Assembly: GCA_000218745.1 (NCBI GenBank) | Contig: GL947595.1 | Coordinates: forward strand, 682,532-746,531 | Origin: Prochlorococcus marinus bv. HNLC2 | GTDB lineage: Bacteria; Cyanobacteriota; Cyanobacteriia; PCC-6307; Cyanobiaceae | DNA: 64,000 nucleotides | Direction of reading: 5' to 3' | Part shown: positions 1 through 12,866 of the stretch, piece by piece | Numbering within the stretch: the first letter of the stretch is position 1 | Layout: every line of letters begins with the position of its first letter | Notes under the pieces: model-generated | Database searches by the model: none | The model's input: only the letters and a program-made list of their open reading frames with translations | What the model was told of the DNA's origin: nothing | Program-made: the position numbers and the translations under genes

Positions 1-1402
<1,402 letters not shown>

Positions 1403-1522
1403 ACAGGGAGACAACAAAATGTTTTGATATAAATTTTGTCACCTTAGGTCGATCGGTATCTCAGATTTTCATATTTGAAAATTTCAGTTTCTAAGTTTTT
1501 TCTAGGTCACCCATTTTTTCCT

Positions 1523-1596
<74 letters not shown>

Positions 1597-1608
1597 TATC
1601 TCTATATT

Positions 1609-1681
1609 GGGGGTATAGCTCAGTTGGTAGAGCGCCTGCTTTGCAAGCAGGATGTCAGCGGTTCGAGTCCGCTTACCTCCA
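1609..1681 (+). tRNA. tRNA-Ala (TGC)
   Basis: A 73-nt cloverleaf twelve bases after tRNA-Ile. The acceptor arm pairs GGGGGTA with TACCTCC, the anticodon loop is TTTGCAA with anticodon TGC, and the T-arm reads GGTTCGAGTCC. The Ile-Ala pair in the ribosomal spacer is the typical cyanobacterial arrangement. Confidence 0.97.
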
Positions 1682-1934
1682 CTGAATACCACCTTTCCAA
1701 AGAGAAGGAATATTTGGGATCGATTTTAATCTGAATGAATCTAGCTTCCTATTATTATTAATTAATAAGATGCTGGACTCAATGAATTTTTAAATTCTTT
1801 GTTTTCAGAGAACCTTGACAACTGCATAGATTTTTTTTCAAGACAATAAGCATCTTTTAAGATGCAGATTTATTATTGGTGCTTATGCATTAATAACAAT
1901 TCTATTGAGCTGATGCTTCAATTTTTTGAAGTTA
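1682..1934 (+). other. second half of the 16S-23S internal transcribed spacer
   Basis: This 253-nt spacer runs between tRNA-Ala and 23S. It is AT-rich and should be removed during rRNA maturation. The whole 16S-23S spacer, about 530 nt with two tRNAs, is short, which fits the compact spacers of high-light Prochlorococcus (inference). No ORF is credible here. Confidence 0.8.
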
Positions 1935-4811
<2,877 letters not shown>

Positions 4812-4871
4812 ATAAACTCTTTTTATTGAATTGAATATTATTTTCTATGCAGTTCTCAAGGTTCATACTAT

Positions 4872-4987
4872 CCTGGTGTTCATGGCGATGTGGAACCACT
4901 CCGATCCATCTCGAACTCGGTTGTGAAATGCATAAGCGGCGAAGATATTTAGGGGGTAGCCCCTTGAGAAAATAGCTCAATGCCAGG
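4872..4987 (+). rRNA. rrf: 5S ribosomal RNA
   Basis: A 5S-like sequence of about 116 nt. The ends CCTGGTGTTC and the complementary region before TGCCAGG form the closing helix, and CGATCCATCTCGAACTCGG is the conserved loop region. It lies 60 nt after 23S and ends just before a strong terminator. Confidence 0.95.
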
Positions 4988-4997
4988 TAAAAATATT

Positions 4998-5028
4998 TAA
5001 AAGGATCTACTTTGTAGGTCCTTTTTTA
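4998..5028. terminator. bidirectional intrinsic terminator between rrf and mutM
   Basis: AAGGATCTAC (5001-5010) pairs with GTAGGTCCTT (5014-5023) around a 3-nt loop. A T-run follows on the plus strand, and a T-rich stretch follows on the minus strand. It ends the ribosomal operon and the convergent mutM. The mutM reading frame as sequenced runs into this hairpin, whereas the frame restored by one added base stops at 5026-5028, at its edge. That supports the frameshift reading of mutM. Confidence 0.85.
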
Positions 5029-5885
5029 TTTCTGGCAATTACTGCACCAATGTGTACTTCTTCCAGTAATTTTTTTCTCTGAATAAGATTCGAACATCTT
5101 TTGCATTTTTCGCCAGTTCTTTTATAAACATTAGCTTGCATAGAGTAATTTCCATTCAGACCTTCAATATTTCTGAAATCACTAAAAGTAGTTCCTCCAG
5201 ACCCTATACTTTTTTCTAATACATCCATAATTGAAATTCTTAATTTAATTAATTCTCTTTTTTTTATTGTTTTAGCTTCGCGAAAGGGAGAAATGCCTGC
5301 TTCAAAAAGACTTTCATCTGCATATATATTACCAATACCAGCAATAATCCTTTGATCTAATAATACTGCTTTAATTGATTTTGTTCTTTTAGAAAACTCT
5401 TTTTTTAGATATTCATAATTAAAGTCTTTTGAAAAAGGTTCAGGTCCCAAAGAACCAAGACCTTTGATTATCTTTTTTGGATCTAATCCTTCTTTAATCC
5501 ACCAAATCTGACCGAAACTTCTTACATCAATAAATCTTAGTTCATTTTCCTGACTGTCAAAAAATCTTACTCTAGTATGTTTGCATGGAGAATTATTTCT
5601 TTTTAACCAATTAAAATGCCCTGTCATTCGTAGGTGAATTATAAGATATCCATTACTTTTTAAAGTATTATTATTTGAATTCTTTATAAGGTTAGCTATT
5701 AAGTACTTTCCCCTACGACTCCATTTATCAATCAAAGAATTATTTAATCCTTTTTTAAATTCATCTTTATTAGCAGGAAAAGCAATCGTAGATGGTCGAA
5801 TTATCTCAATTTCACTAATGATAAAATCTTTAAGTTTTTTTTCTAAACCTTTTCTTACTGTCTCAACTTCAGGTAATTCAGGCAA
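5007..5885 (-). CDS. mutM: formamidopyrimidine-DNA glycosylase, frameshifted at the 3' end
   Basis: Bifunctional glycosylase/AP lyase that removes 8-oxoguanine and other oxidised purines from DNA. The N-terminus [10 protein letters not shown] gives the catalytic Pro2 and Glu3. GRRGKYL carries the conserved Lys of the family, and the H2TH region [12 protein letters not shown] is present. The C-terminal zinc finger begins normally (CKRCSN) but loses the second Cys pair, because the frame shifts in a run of seven A (5070-5076). One added A gives the family ending [13 protein letters not shown] and a stop at 5026-5028 (286 aa). So the gene is either broken or miscalled by one base. It sits 4 nt from psaE and probably shares its transcript. 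Confidence 0.93.
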   Translation of the reverse strand: MPELPEVETVRKGLEKKLKDFIISEIEIIRPSTIAFPANKDEFKKGLNNSLIDKWSRRGKYLIANLIKNSNNNTLKSNGYLIIHLRMTGHFNWLKRNNSPCKHTRVRFFDSQENELRFIDVRSFGQIWWIKEGLDPKKIIKGLGSLGPEPFSKDFNYEYLKKEFSKRTKSIKAVLLDQRIIAGIGNIYADESLFEAGISPFREAKTIKKRELIKLRISIMDVLEKSIGSGGTTFSDFRNIEGLNGNYSMQANVYKRTGEKCKRCSNLIQRKKLLEEVHIGAVIARNKKGPTK

Positions 5886-5889
5886 TGCT

Positions 5890-6099
5890 TTAATATAATT
5901 CTAATTCACTTTCAGCATAATTAGCTGTGGTATTACCGCCATCTGTTCCACTAATTCCATAAAAATTAGTTTTATCAAATTTAACAGTAATATTATATTT
6001 TGTTCCAGATTTATCAATAGATGCAACTTTACCTTTTTCGTTATACCAATATGATTCAGGTCTTTTAATACGAACTATATCTCCTCTTTTGATTTCCAT
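5890..6099 (-). CDS. psaE: photosystem I reaction centre subunit IV (PsaE)
   Basis: Stromal-side PSI subunit that helps dock ferredoxin and supports cyclic electron flow. At 69 aa it has the normal cyanobacterial length and an SH3-like fold. It begins [20 protein letters not shown] and keeps [13 protein letters not shown] and the FYGISG segment with [12 protein letters not shown] at the end, all diagnostic for PsaE. It is directly upstream of mutM on the minus strand. High confidence. Confidence 0.97.
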   Translation of the reverse strand: MEIKRGDIVRIKRPESYWYNEKGKVASIDKSGTKYNITVKFDKTNFYGISGTDGGNTTANYAESELELY

Positions 6100-6182
6100 C
6101 TTTTTTTATATATCTTTCTAAAGAATAACTTATAGAGATTAAATTTAATGAAATTTATTTACAGATATTCACTAAAAACAAA

Positions 6183-6934
6183 TCAACAAAAATCGTTCAT
6201 CAACCTTTCTTCAAATTTTTCTTTTACGGGCATCCATCCTTTCCATTTTCTACCTTTTTTTCTGACATCAATCTTTTTTGTATCGCATTTTAATGAAAGT
6301 ATTAGTTTTGTATTATTTTTATTAATTACTTTTAAAGTTTTTCTTCCACCAACTATTTCTAATTTAGTTGACTCTACAGTTAAAGGACCATATTGTTTAC
6401 GATCTAATAAATCTTTATTAGGCATTTTAGGAATTGCAGGTATTGTTTGTTCAATATTTTCAGAGGGATTAATTAATAGTAAATTTGCTCCAACTTCTAT
6501 ATTATCAGGATTGTCTAAGTTATTTAAATTAATAAGATCATTTATTTTTAAGCCATATTTATTTGAAATATCAGTAAGATTTTCTCCATCAAGAATCTTA
6601 TGATATTTAGGAATATTTTTATCTTGTTTATTTAAATTATTTGATATGTCATTAGTTAATTTTAATTTCTGACCGATAAAAATATAATTATCATTTTCGA
6701 TCTGGTTTATTTTAATTATAAAGTTCTTGTCTAAAGAGTACATTCTTGAAATACTTAATATAGTTTCTCCCTTCTTGACGGTATGAAATTTCTTATCATT
6801 AAAATCTTTTGAATCTAAAATTTGTCAGGATTACTTTCAGGAATAATATTTTCTTGATTATTATTGTCGGAGCTAAAAGCCGATTTGCAAGGAAAATTTA
6901 TTAATAGAAGAATAAAAATAAGATTTAATTTCAT
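6183..6934 (-). pseudogene. secreted LysM-domain protein, frameshifted near the N-terminus
   Basis: Probable exported cell-wall-binding protein. The start at 6932-6934 opens a signal peptide (MKLNLIFILLLINFPCKSAF) followed by an Asn-rich linker. That frame stops at 6815-6817. The rest lies in another frame: first LysM HTVKKGETILSISRMY...IGQKLKL, then a second LysM YHKILDGENLTDISNKYGL...GANLLLI, then a basic C-terminal domain. One base added near 6818-6823 (AAATTTT tract) restores a 250-aa protein. Without it only an internal 186-aa product from 6743 could be made. LysM proteins bind peptidoglycan; the C-terminal domain is unknown to me. Upstream neighbour of psaE on the same strand. Confidence 0.85.
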
Positions 6935-7005
6935 AAAGTAAGTATCCCATTTCTTTAACAATTATATTTATTTTATAAATATCCAACCTCACAAAAATCA
7001 AAGGT

Positions 7006-8397
7006 TTATATTTTGAAAATCATATTAATTAGTTTTGAAAGGTTGTCATAGGGTGGATATCTTAAATTAATATCTAAAAAGTTACTTTTCTTTGTGATTG
7101 TTTTTTGATTAGAAAAAGTTTTAAAACCCTCTTCACCATGAAATTTGCCCATACCACTTAAGCCTACTCCTCCGAATGGTAAATTTGGTATTAGTACTGG
7201 TAACATAACATCATTAATACAAATCGTCCCAGAACTGGTTAATTTGATTATTTTTTTATGAATATTTCTATTGCCACCAAAAATATAAATAGCTAATGGT
7301 TTTGGAGTATTTTGAATTATTTCAATAGCCTTTTTATGATTATCTATAGCCATTATCGGTAACAAAGAGCCGAATATCTCCCCCATGATCAGTGGATCTT
7401 TTTCATTTTTGACCTTAAGAAGTGTTGGGGAAATTTTTAATTTTTTCTTAGAATATTTACCTCCATAAATGAGTTTATTATTATTTTTTGAATTTTTAAG
7501 TATTTGGAGTGTTCGAGCATATTGTGTATTTTCTAATTTTGAAAGGTTATCAGAATTGATTGGGTTATTTCCATAAAATTCCAGTATGGAATTTTTTATT
7601 TCAATAATTAATTGCTCTAAAATAGATTTTTCTACAAATAAATGATTAGGAGCCATACATGATTGTCCAGAATTAAAGAATTTTCCCCAAACAATTCTTT
7701 TTGCAGCAATTTTTAAATTTGCATTTTTTAGGATAACGACAGGATTAGTACCACTCAATTCTAGAGTAAGCGGAGTCAGGTTATTTGCAGCAGATTTCAT
7801 AATTGATTTCCCAGTTTTACTACTTCCGGTAAAAAAGATATGATCAAAATCTTCTTTGACAAGTGCTTCCGCTTTTTTATAACCTCCCTCTAAAGCGAGT
7901 AAGATTTCTTTTGGAAAATATTTATCGCAAAGCTTTTTTATTAATTTGGATGTAGAGGGACATTTTTCAGAGGGTTTAATAAGTGCTGTATTTCCAGCAG
8001 AGAAAATATTTACCAGAGGTTTAAATATATATAAAAAAGGATAATTGTAAGGACCTAGTACTAATACACAACCTAAGGGTTCAAATAATATTTTTGAACT
8101 TGAGGGAAAGTAATAAAAAGGTGGATTAATATTCTTAGGCCTCATCCATAATCTAAGTTTATTTTTTACCAAGGAGATCTCTTGTTTAACTAAAAGTATC
8201 TCAGAAAGAGCTTCAATTTTTGATTTACCAAGATCAGAGTAAAGAGAATTAATTATTTCTAACTTATTATTATCAATTAAATTCTCAATAATATTTATAT
8301 TTCTAATTCGACTATCAATAGAAATCGTGTGACCAAGTATGACTGTTTTTTTTAGATTTTTAATAGACGCACTAATGGAGAACTTATCATCTTTCAT
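7006..8397 (-). CDS. NAD(P)-dependent aldehyde dehydrogenase
   Basis: Oxidises aldehydes to carboxylic acids. The 463-aa length is typical of the class-3/fatty-aldehyde branch, which lacks the longer N-terminus of other ALDHs. Visible motifs are GPYNYP with the oxyanion Asn118, FFTGSSKTGK for the cofactor loop, LELSGTNPV with the general base Glu213, and NSGQSCMAPN with the catalytic Cys247. The C-terminal half carries EIFGSLLPI and PFGGVGLSGMGKFHG. The natural substrate cannot be told from sequence; a fatty aldehyde is a reasonable guess. Confidence 0.93.
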   Translation of the reverse strand: MKDDKFSISASIKNLKKTVILGHTISIDSRIRNINIIENLIDNNKLEIINSLYSDLGKSKIEALSEILLVKQEISLVKNKLRLWMRPKNINPPFYYFPSSSKILFEPLGCVLVLGPYNYPFLYIFKPLVNIFSAGNTALIKPSEKCPSTSKLIKKLCDKYFPKEILLALEGGYKKAEALVKEDFDHIFFTGSSKTGKSIMKSAANNLTPLTLELSGTNPVVILKNANLKIAAKRIVWGKFFNSGQSCMAPNHLFVEKSILEQLIIEIKNSILEFYGNNPINSDNLSKLENTQYARTLQILKNSKNNNKLIYGGKYSKKKLKISPTLLKVKNEKDPLIMGEIFGSLLPIMAIDNHKKAIEIIQNTPKPLAIYIFGGNRNIHKKIIKLTSSGTICINDVMLPVLIPNLPFGGVGLSGMGKFHGEEGFKTFSNQKTITKKSNFLDINLRYPPYDNLSKLINMIFKI

Positions 8398-8523
8398 ATT
8401 TATTAAAGTTTATACATTAAATAATATATCAAAACCAAAGTAATAGAAATTAAAAAACATACTATTTATTGTAAAAATACTTATAAAGAAGTTTATAAAT
8501 CATGAGTAAATTAGTTTAATAAG

Positions 8524-9153
8524 ATGAAAAATATTGTAAGTAAAATTCATATAAATAAGATAGAATATCAATTTTTTTTATTAATTTTTTTATGCTTTCT
8601 TTCTTTCATTTTTATAAATATTTTAGGAATTAAAGATATATCTCAACTGGCTTATTATTCAGGTTATTTAATTAAAGAACCTCATAGGATATTACTATAT
8701 AATTTTGTTCATAAAGATTTAAATCATCTGTTTTCCAATGTTTTTGGAATCATTATTATTAGGTATTGTTTTATAAACTTAAAAATAAAGAGCACTAATT
8801 TATTTTGTTATTTAACGACTTTGATAATAATTTTGCAAACTTTTATGCTTTATTTAATAGATAATTTTCTATTAAATAAATATGATCACTTTTTAATTGG
8901 TTTTAGCGGGATTGTTTTTGGAGTTAATGCTTATTTGATGATGGCATCATATTTCGGAACAAATCAATTCTTTATGAAATTTATAGGTTTAAAAAGAAAT
9001 TATTATATCTTCCGTTTAAATCTTTTTATTTTGAGTTTTGGATTCATTTATTCTCTTTTGCCAGGGATAAGTTTAGAGGGTCATTTTTGCGGAGCACTTA
9101 GTGGATTAATAATTTTTTACTTGAGCAAAACTATATTTAGAAATGAATATTAA
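8524..9153 (+). CDS. rhomboid-family intramembrane serine protease
   Basis: Polytopic membrane protein (209 aa, about six hydrophobic segments) expected to cleave transmembrane substrates within the bilayer. FVHKDLNHLFSNVFG matches the rhomboid H(x)nNxxS region of helix 2. GFSGIVFGVNAY gives the nucleophile Ser in GxSG, and EGHFCGALSGL gives the catalytic His. It diverges from the aldehyde dehydrogenase gene across a 126-nt intergenic region that should hold both promoters. Substrate unknown. Confidence 0.88.
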   Translation: MKNIVSKIHINKIEYQFFLLIFLCFLSFIFINILGIKDISQLAYYSGYLIKEPHRILLYNFVHKDLNHLFSNVFGIIIIRYCFINLKIKSTNLFCYLTTLIIILQTFMLYLIDNFLLNKYDHFLIGFSGIVFGVNAYLMMASYFGTNQFFMKFIGLKRNYYIFRLNLFILSFGFIYSLLPGISLEGHFCGALSGLIIFYLSKTIFRNEY

Positions 9154-9205
9154 TAATATCTTTACTAATTTGATTTACTCAAAAATTCAATGAATTGCAC
9201 TTGAT

Positions 9206-10114
9206 TTGGCTAAGATAAATTTCATGCATGATAATTTTTCTGTTAGAAATATTTCTAATGATGAGCTGCAAAAAGTTACGGATTGGGCAAAGTTAGAGGG
9301 TTTTGCGCCAGGTTTTGATGATATTTCAATTTATAAGAATACTGATAAACAAGGTATTTGGGTTGGATGTCTCGATAATGAACCTGTAGGAAGCATCGCT
9401 TGTGTTAAATACAATTCTTCTTATGGATTTATCGGGTTATTTATTGTTAAAAAAGAATTTAGAAATAAAGGTTATGGGGTTAGATTATGGCAGCATGCCC
9501 TGAACTATCTTAAAGAGATCCAATGTATTGGCCTTGAAGCTGCGCCAAATAGAATTGATGATTATCAAAAATGGGGGTTTAAAAAATCTTCAATTACGAA
9601 TAGATGGAAATTATTTGGTTACGACCAAATGCCAAAAAATAAATTTTATAAAGACACTTATCCTAATTTTGATGTAGTTCCAGTTACTGATATTTCTTCT
9701 GAAGCAGTTTTAAATTATGATTCTCAAAGAGAGCCTAGTCCGAGACCTCATTTCTTAAATGATTGGTTAAATAATTCATATGGTACAGTCAAAGTCCTTG
9801 TAGATAATAATGGGATGTGCCATGGTTTTGGTAGAATCAGGCCTTGCATATTAAAAAACAATCAAAGAGGTTTAAGGATAGGCCCTTTATTGGCAGATAC
9901 TCCTCCTTTAGCAGAGCTGCTGATCAGAGAATTAGTTGAGGGATGTTGTGATGAAATATTGCTTGATTGTCCTGGCCTAAATCCTTATGCTAATTATCTC
10001 TTAGCTAATTTGGGATTTCTTGAGATTTCGAAGACTTATAGAATGTATAAAGGTGTTCAGCCACCCTTTCCTATGAATCAGGTCTATGGGCTTGCATGCT
10101 TAGAACTAGGTTAA
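9206..10114 (+). CDS. GNAT-family N-acetyltransferase (tandem domains likely)
   Basis: Acetyl-CoA-dependent acyltransferase of unknown substrate. The N-terminal half has the GNAT core: GYGFIGLFIVKKEFRNKGYG includes the V-x-x-x-x-R-x-x-G-x-G/A-type acetyl-CoA loop, and ALNYLKEIQCIGLEAAPNRIDDYQKWGF is the beta5-helix part. The 302-aa length leaves a second, GNAT-like C-terminal half (GFGRIRPC...RGLRIGPLLADTPPLAELLI). The long frame opens with TTG at 9206; the ATG at 9224 (MHDNFSVRN) is an equally good start. Confidence 0.87.
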   Translation: MAKINFMHDNFSVRNISNDELQKVTDWAKLEGFAPGFDDISIYKNTDKQGIWVGCLDNEPVGSIACVKYNSSYGFIGLFIVKKEFRNKGYGVRLWQHALNYLKEIQCIGLEAAPNRIDDYQKWGFKKSSITNRWKLFGYDQMPKNKFYKDTYPNFDVVPVTDISSEAVLNYDSQREPSPRPHFLNDWLNNSYGTVKVLVDNNGMCHGFGRIRPCILKNNQRGLRIGPLLADTPPLAELLIRELVEGCCDEILLDCPGLNPYANYLLANLGFLEISKTYRMYKGVQPPFPMNQVYGLACLELG

Positions 10115-10140
10115 TAGCATAATAGGAAGCTTGATTGTAA

Positions 10141-10425
10141 TTAATTATTTAATAAATCTACTTTTTTAGGCATTAATATCATTTTTACTGTATCGGCATT
10201 TATGATTTTAACTTCCCCATTATCGATATTGATTACTTGAAATAATGTCCAAGAACTAGGATCTCTCGCTCCGCCTATGCAGTAAATTACCCTCCCAATC
10301 CAATAATCCTGGATGTTTTGAGATGACGAATGATAACGCTGGGATTTAATTACTACGCAATCTCCAGCCTTTACAGAAAGAAAACTCGGCTTAACTTGAT
10401 ACTCCACAAAAAACTTATAGTACAT
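10141..10425 (-). CDS. DUF3104 family protein
   Basis: Soluble 94-aa protein of unknown function. VKAGDCVVIK near residues 19-28, a YWIGRVIYCIGGARDPSS core and the end FQVINIDNGEVKIINADTV match my memory of the cyanobacterial DUF3104 family, which is frequent in marine picocyanobacteria. The fold is probably a small beta-barrel (inference). It converges with the GNAT gene. Confidence 0.75.
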   Translation of the reverse strand: MYYKFFVEYQVKPSFLSVKAGDCVVIKSQRYHSSSQNIQDYWIGRVIYCIGGARDPSSWTLFQVINIDNGEVKIINADTVKMILMPKKVDLLNN

Positions 10426-10600
10426 TTATACTATATCAAGATATGTCGAGGGAGTCAGCTTTGTGCTAAAAGAATTATTAATTTGCTTTAGTAAATAAAA
10501 TTGTGCAATTTATTTGAGTAAAATTTTTAAAAGAGAGTCGTTTTGCTTTTAATCTGAATTTCTAATATTAATTACTAAAAAAATAAAATTATTTAATACC

Positions 10601-10726
10601 CTAAAGCCAGTCTTCTTTTATTTTTAAATATAGTTTTTCTATCTCAGATGCATTTATTTTGCTATCTGAAGTAGTTTGTTGTTGTTGTTGCTGTTTGTGG
10701 ATGCTGAGCAGAATCATTGCAACCAT
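10601..10726 (-). CDS. possible 41-aa micro-protein with poly-Gln tract
   Basis: Begins MVAMILLSIHK, has six consecutive Gln, then the polar helix SDSKINASEIEKLYLKIKED and ends in Trp-Leu. The second half looks coding (amphipathic, acidic-basic alternation). The N-terminus is doubtful: an overlapping frame reads MSQSASDGCNDSAQHPQT into the same repeat, so a 1-nt slip in the CAA repeat is also possible. No function can be assigned. Confidence 0.35.
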   Translation of the reverse strand: MVAMILLSIHKQQQQQQTTSDSKINASEIEKLYLKIKEDWL

Positions 10727-10852
10727 CACTCGCTGACTGACTCATAAGATTGCTTGAACTAATTGTGTTTATTCTCTCACATTTATTCATGTTTTGGATC
10801 TATTTAATTATTAAATTTTTTTTAATTTATTTCTGGTCAGCTAAATACTTAC

Positions 10853-10951
10853 TTAGCGACTTTTGCTCCTTGAATAAAGAAATTTCACTTCGATGTAAAT
10901 AACAGTTAGGAAAAGAGCAATTCCTAATATGATTTCAGAGATCGTTAACAT
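10853..10951 (-). CDS. small single-span membrane protein, 32 aa
   Basis: MLTISEIILGIALFLTVIYI forms a transmembrane helix, followed by EVKFLYSRSKSR, a positively charged tail that predicts a cytoplasmic C-terminus. It resembles the many one-helix micro-proteins of Prochlorococcus. No family recognised. Confidence 0.45.
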   Translation of the reverse strand: MLTISEIILGIALFLTVIYIEVKFLYSRSKSR

Positions 10952-11089
10952 AGTTCAAATATTTATTATGATTTTGTTACTCGTCGAGAGGAAAGGCAAT
11001 AGGTATATTATCTAATTAAGCTGAATAAAAATTTTATAAGTATCATATACTTTCGTAGTATAAATCTATAAGTTATCTGTAATTCCTAC

Positions 11090-11519
11090 ATGGAAAATTC
11101 CATAAATTTTTTAATATTTCTTCCTGCACTTCCTTTAGGAATGGCTTTTGTTCTCTTTGTTTTATTAAAGTTGTTTAATAGAACAATTAATAGGCTAACT
11201 AAGCCAGTTAGTTTTTTGATTCTAATATCAATTATAAGTTCAATATTGTTGAGTCTTTTTTACTTAAGTAATCATGTGGAAGGTAATTTAGACTTGTCAG
11301 CATATCTGATTTTCTTGGAAAATCTTAATCTGCAGCTTCACTTAAATGCATTAACAGAAAAGATTACTATCCTAATAAGTACTTATAAGTGCATTAATAA
11401 TAATTTTCTCAGTTATCAAGTTACCAAGAAAGAACGGTTATGTTCTTTACATGGTGAGTGTTGGTTTTATTACTGCTTTGCTAATAATGTCTACATTGCT
11501 ATATAACTTTAATATTTAA
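11090..11519 (+). pseudogene. NADH/plastoquinone oxidoreductase-like membrane protein, frameshifted
   Basis: Hydrophobic protein resembling the N-terminal part of large NDH-1 membrane subunits (NdhF/NdhD type): LIFLPALPLGMAFVLFVLLK, then SFLILISIISSILLSLFYLS, then LQLHLNALTEKITILIS. The frame open from 11090 degenerates after residue 99 and stops at 11506. Dropping one base near 11380-11390 continues into LISALIIIFSVIKLPRKNG and VSVGFITALLIMSTLLYNFNI, two more clear membrane helices, with a stop at 11517-11519. The restored product is about 142 aa. It is far too short for NdhF, so it is probably a small relative rather than a true NDH-1 subunit. Confidence 0.7.
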
Positions 11520-11628
11520 ATTAAAAGTCATCAAAGTTTAATATTCATAATAATAATGCTCCTTAAACAATTAAAGGGCTTGAAATTTTTTTAAATTAAT
11601 GCATATTTTAGGTAGATATTTTTTACAA

Positions 11629-11757
11629 ATGACAGTAACAGAAAAAATTGCCAATGCAAAAAAAAGGATTAATGAATTAGAGGCTTTAATTGAATATTGG
11701 GGTAAGTACGATAAAAAATCTGTTGATTCAATAGTTCTTAAAACTAGCAAGGTTTAA
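11629..11757 (+). CDS. small helical protein, 42 aa
   Basis: Starts MTVTEKIANAKKRINELEAL, a strongly amphipathic helix with heptad-like spacing, followed by IEYWGKYDKK and a short tail. The composition is that of a soluble coiled coil, and codon use looks like neighbouring genes. Family unknown. Confidence 0.55.
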   Translation: MTVTEKIANAKKRINELEALIEYWGKYDKKSVDSIVLKTSKV

Positions 11758-11837
11758 TCGCTTGTATTTTTGAGCAAATAAACCTATTCACGAAGATTGA
11801 TAATACTTTTAACCTTGTTGAACATAGCAATATAAAG

Positions 11838-11951
11838 ATGAAAACTTTTTCTAGTAATTATTTGTTTCCCATTAAATTTTTACCATGGATCTTTTGGTTT
11901 ATAGTTATTGTTTTTAGTGGGTATTTATTTTTTAATGCTTGGATTATTTAA
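11838..11951 (+). CDS. small single-span membrane protein, 37 aa
   Basis: MKTFSSNYLFPIKFLPW leads into WIFWFIVIVFSGYLFFNAWII, one hydrophobic helix with many aromatic residues at the interface. GATG start context, stop at 11949-11951. No family recognised; it could be a photosynthetic-complex accessory micro-subunit (speculation). Confidence 0.5.
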   Translation: MKTFSSNYLFPIKFLPWIFWFIVIVFSGYLFFNAWII

Positions 11952-11958
11952 TATTAAT

Positions 11959-12267
11959 CTAGCTTCTTCGTACCCAATCAGGTGAACCACTAAACCAATC
12001 AGCGATATCATCATTCTCAGGATCGAAGTGATTTTCGCTGTCTAGTCCATCAAGTCCTAAAGACTGAATTAAGCCATTAATACTCTCTTGATCTTGTTTG
12101 CCATACCTTCTTAGGCTGTTTGCCTTTTTTAACCAAGTCCAAATGGTTGAACTGTATTTTGCATGTTTCTCAACAAATATTCTTTCATTTAAGGAAACTT
12201 CTTTGTCTAAAGATATTCTTTTGATGATTTCTTGAATTTTTAATCTTGTTTGATTACTTAGAAACAT
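11959..12267 (-). CDS. conserved hypothetical protein, 102 aa
   Basis: Soluble protein. The N-terminal half is helical and basic (MFLSNQTRLKIQEIIKRISL...SLRRYGKQDQ). The C-terminal half is acidic and ends DDIADWFSGSPDWVRRS. The size and Trp-rich ending resemble hypothetical proteins of marine picocyanobacteria, but I cannot name the family. Confidence 0.7.
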   Translation of the reverse strand: MFLSNQTRLKIQEIIKRISLDKEVSLNERIFVEKHAKYSSTIWTWLKKANSLRRYGKQDQESINGLIQSLGLDGLDSENHFDPENDDIADWFSGSPDWVRRS

Positions 12268-12573
12268 AAAATATTAGATAAGCTAATACTTTATAGAAGT
12301 TTTTCTGATGATTGTCTTGTCAATATTTATTTCAAGAAAAATTGAATTTATAAGGCTTTTCTACGAAGAAAATTATCATTTCAAGATAGTTGTATCAGAT
12401 AGGTCTTAAATGATACAAAAAGATATTTGCTAAACTTATGATTCAATTTTGAATTCATAAATAATAACTAAATAGAAATCAAAAGATATTATTAATTTCA
12501 AGAAAAGTAAAATCGAGGAATAATTGCAAAGTAGTATATTTGTACTATTATATATATAAAGTGTATTAATCTG
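12268..12573. other. intergenic region, possible 33-aa ORF
   Basis: 306 nt, AT-rich. A plus-strand ORF at 12308-12409 (MIVLSIFISRKIEFIRLFYE...) could be a small protein but has no supporting family or clear ribosome site. The rest shows nothing recognisable. Confidence 0.4.
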
Positions 12574-12777
12574 ATGAAAATCTTATCTTCCTCTCCATAC
12601 GCAGCTTTTAGTCCAAAAGAGTGGCGTAAGGCTACAAGATCTCCCTCGACTTCCAATACAAGTCTTCCCGTGAAGATTAAAAAAGTTTATTATCAAAGTT
12701 CTAGGGTATTGGTATCTAATAAAGTTCTTCAAAAAGATGTTAAAAGTTCTAATTTTATTCAACTTTCTTTTGCATGA
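12574..12777 (+). CDS. hypothetical protein, 67 aa
   Basis: Basic, Ser-rich small protein (MKILSSSPYAAFSPKEWRKA...). A run of Ser/Thr/Pro in the middle suggests disorder, followed by VKIKKVYYQSSRVLV, a likely beta hairpin. Upstream AT-rich DNA has no clear Shine-Dalgarno. Function unknown. Confidence 0.5.
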   Translation: MKILSSSPYAAFSPKEWRKATRSPSTSNTSLPVKIKKVYYQSSRVLVSNKVLQKDVKSSNFIQLSFA

Positions 12778-12866
12778 TAAATTTCAATCTTTTGCTGATT
12801 TTAAATCCTTGCATATTAAAAATACTCGTTTTTTGTTAGATTATATATATAAATAGAGGTATTAAT

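Larger units (their letters stand above)
10426..11089. other. AT-rich intergenic region with two micro-ORFs
   Basis: 664 nt without a long gene. Two minus-strand micro-ORFs are listed separately (10601-10726 and 10853-10951). A CAG/CAA-type (Gln) triplet tract lies near 10678-10692. No RNA gene was recognised. Confidence 0.6.
11520..11958 (+). other. intergenic region carrying two micro-genes
   Basis: 439 nt holding two plus-strand micro-ORFs, listed separately (11629-11757 and 11838-11951). Nothing else is credible. Confidence 0.6.

Noticed and set aside
6148-6603. 151-aa plus-strand ORF
   Set aside because: It is the antisense shadow of the LysM protein gene, whose domains are unmistakable.
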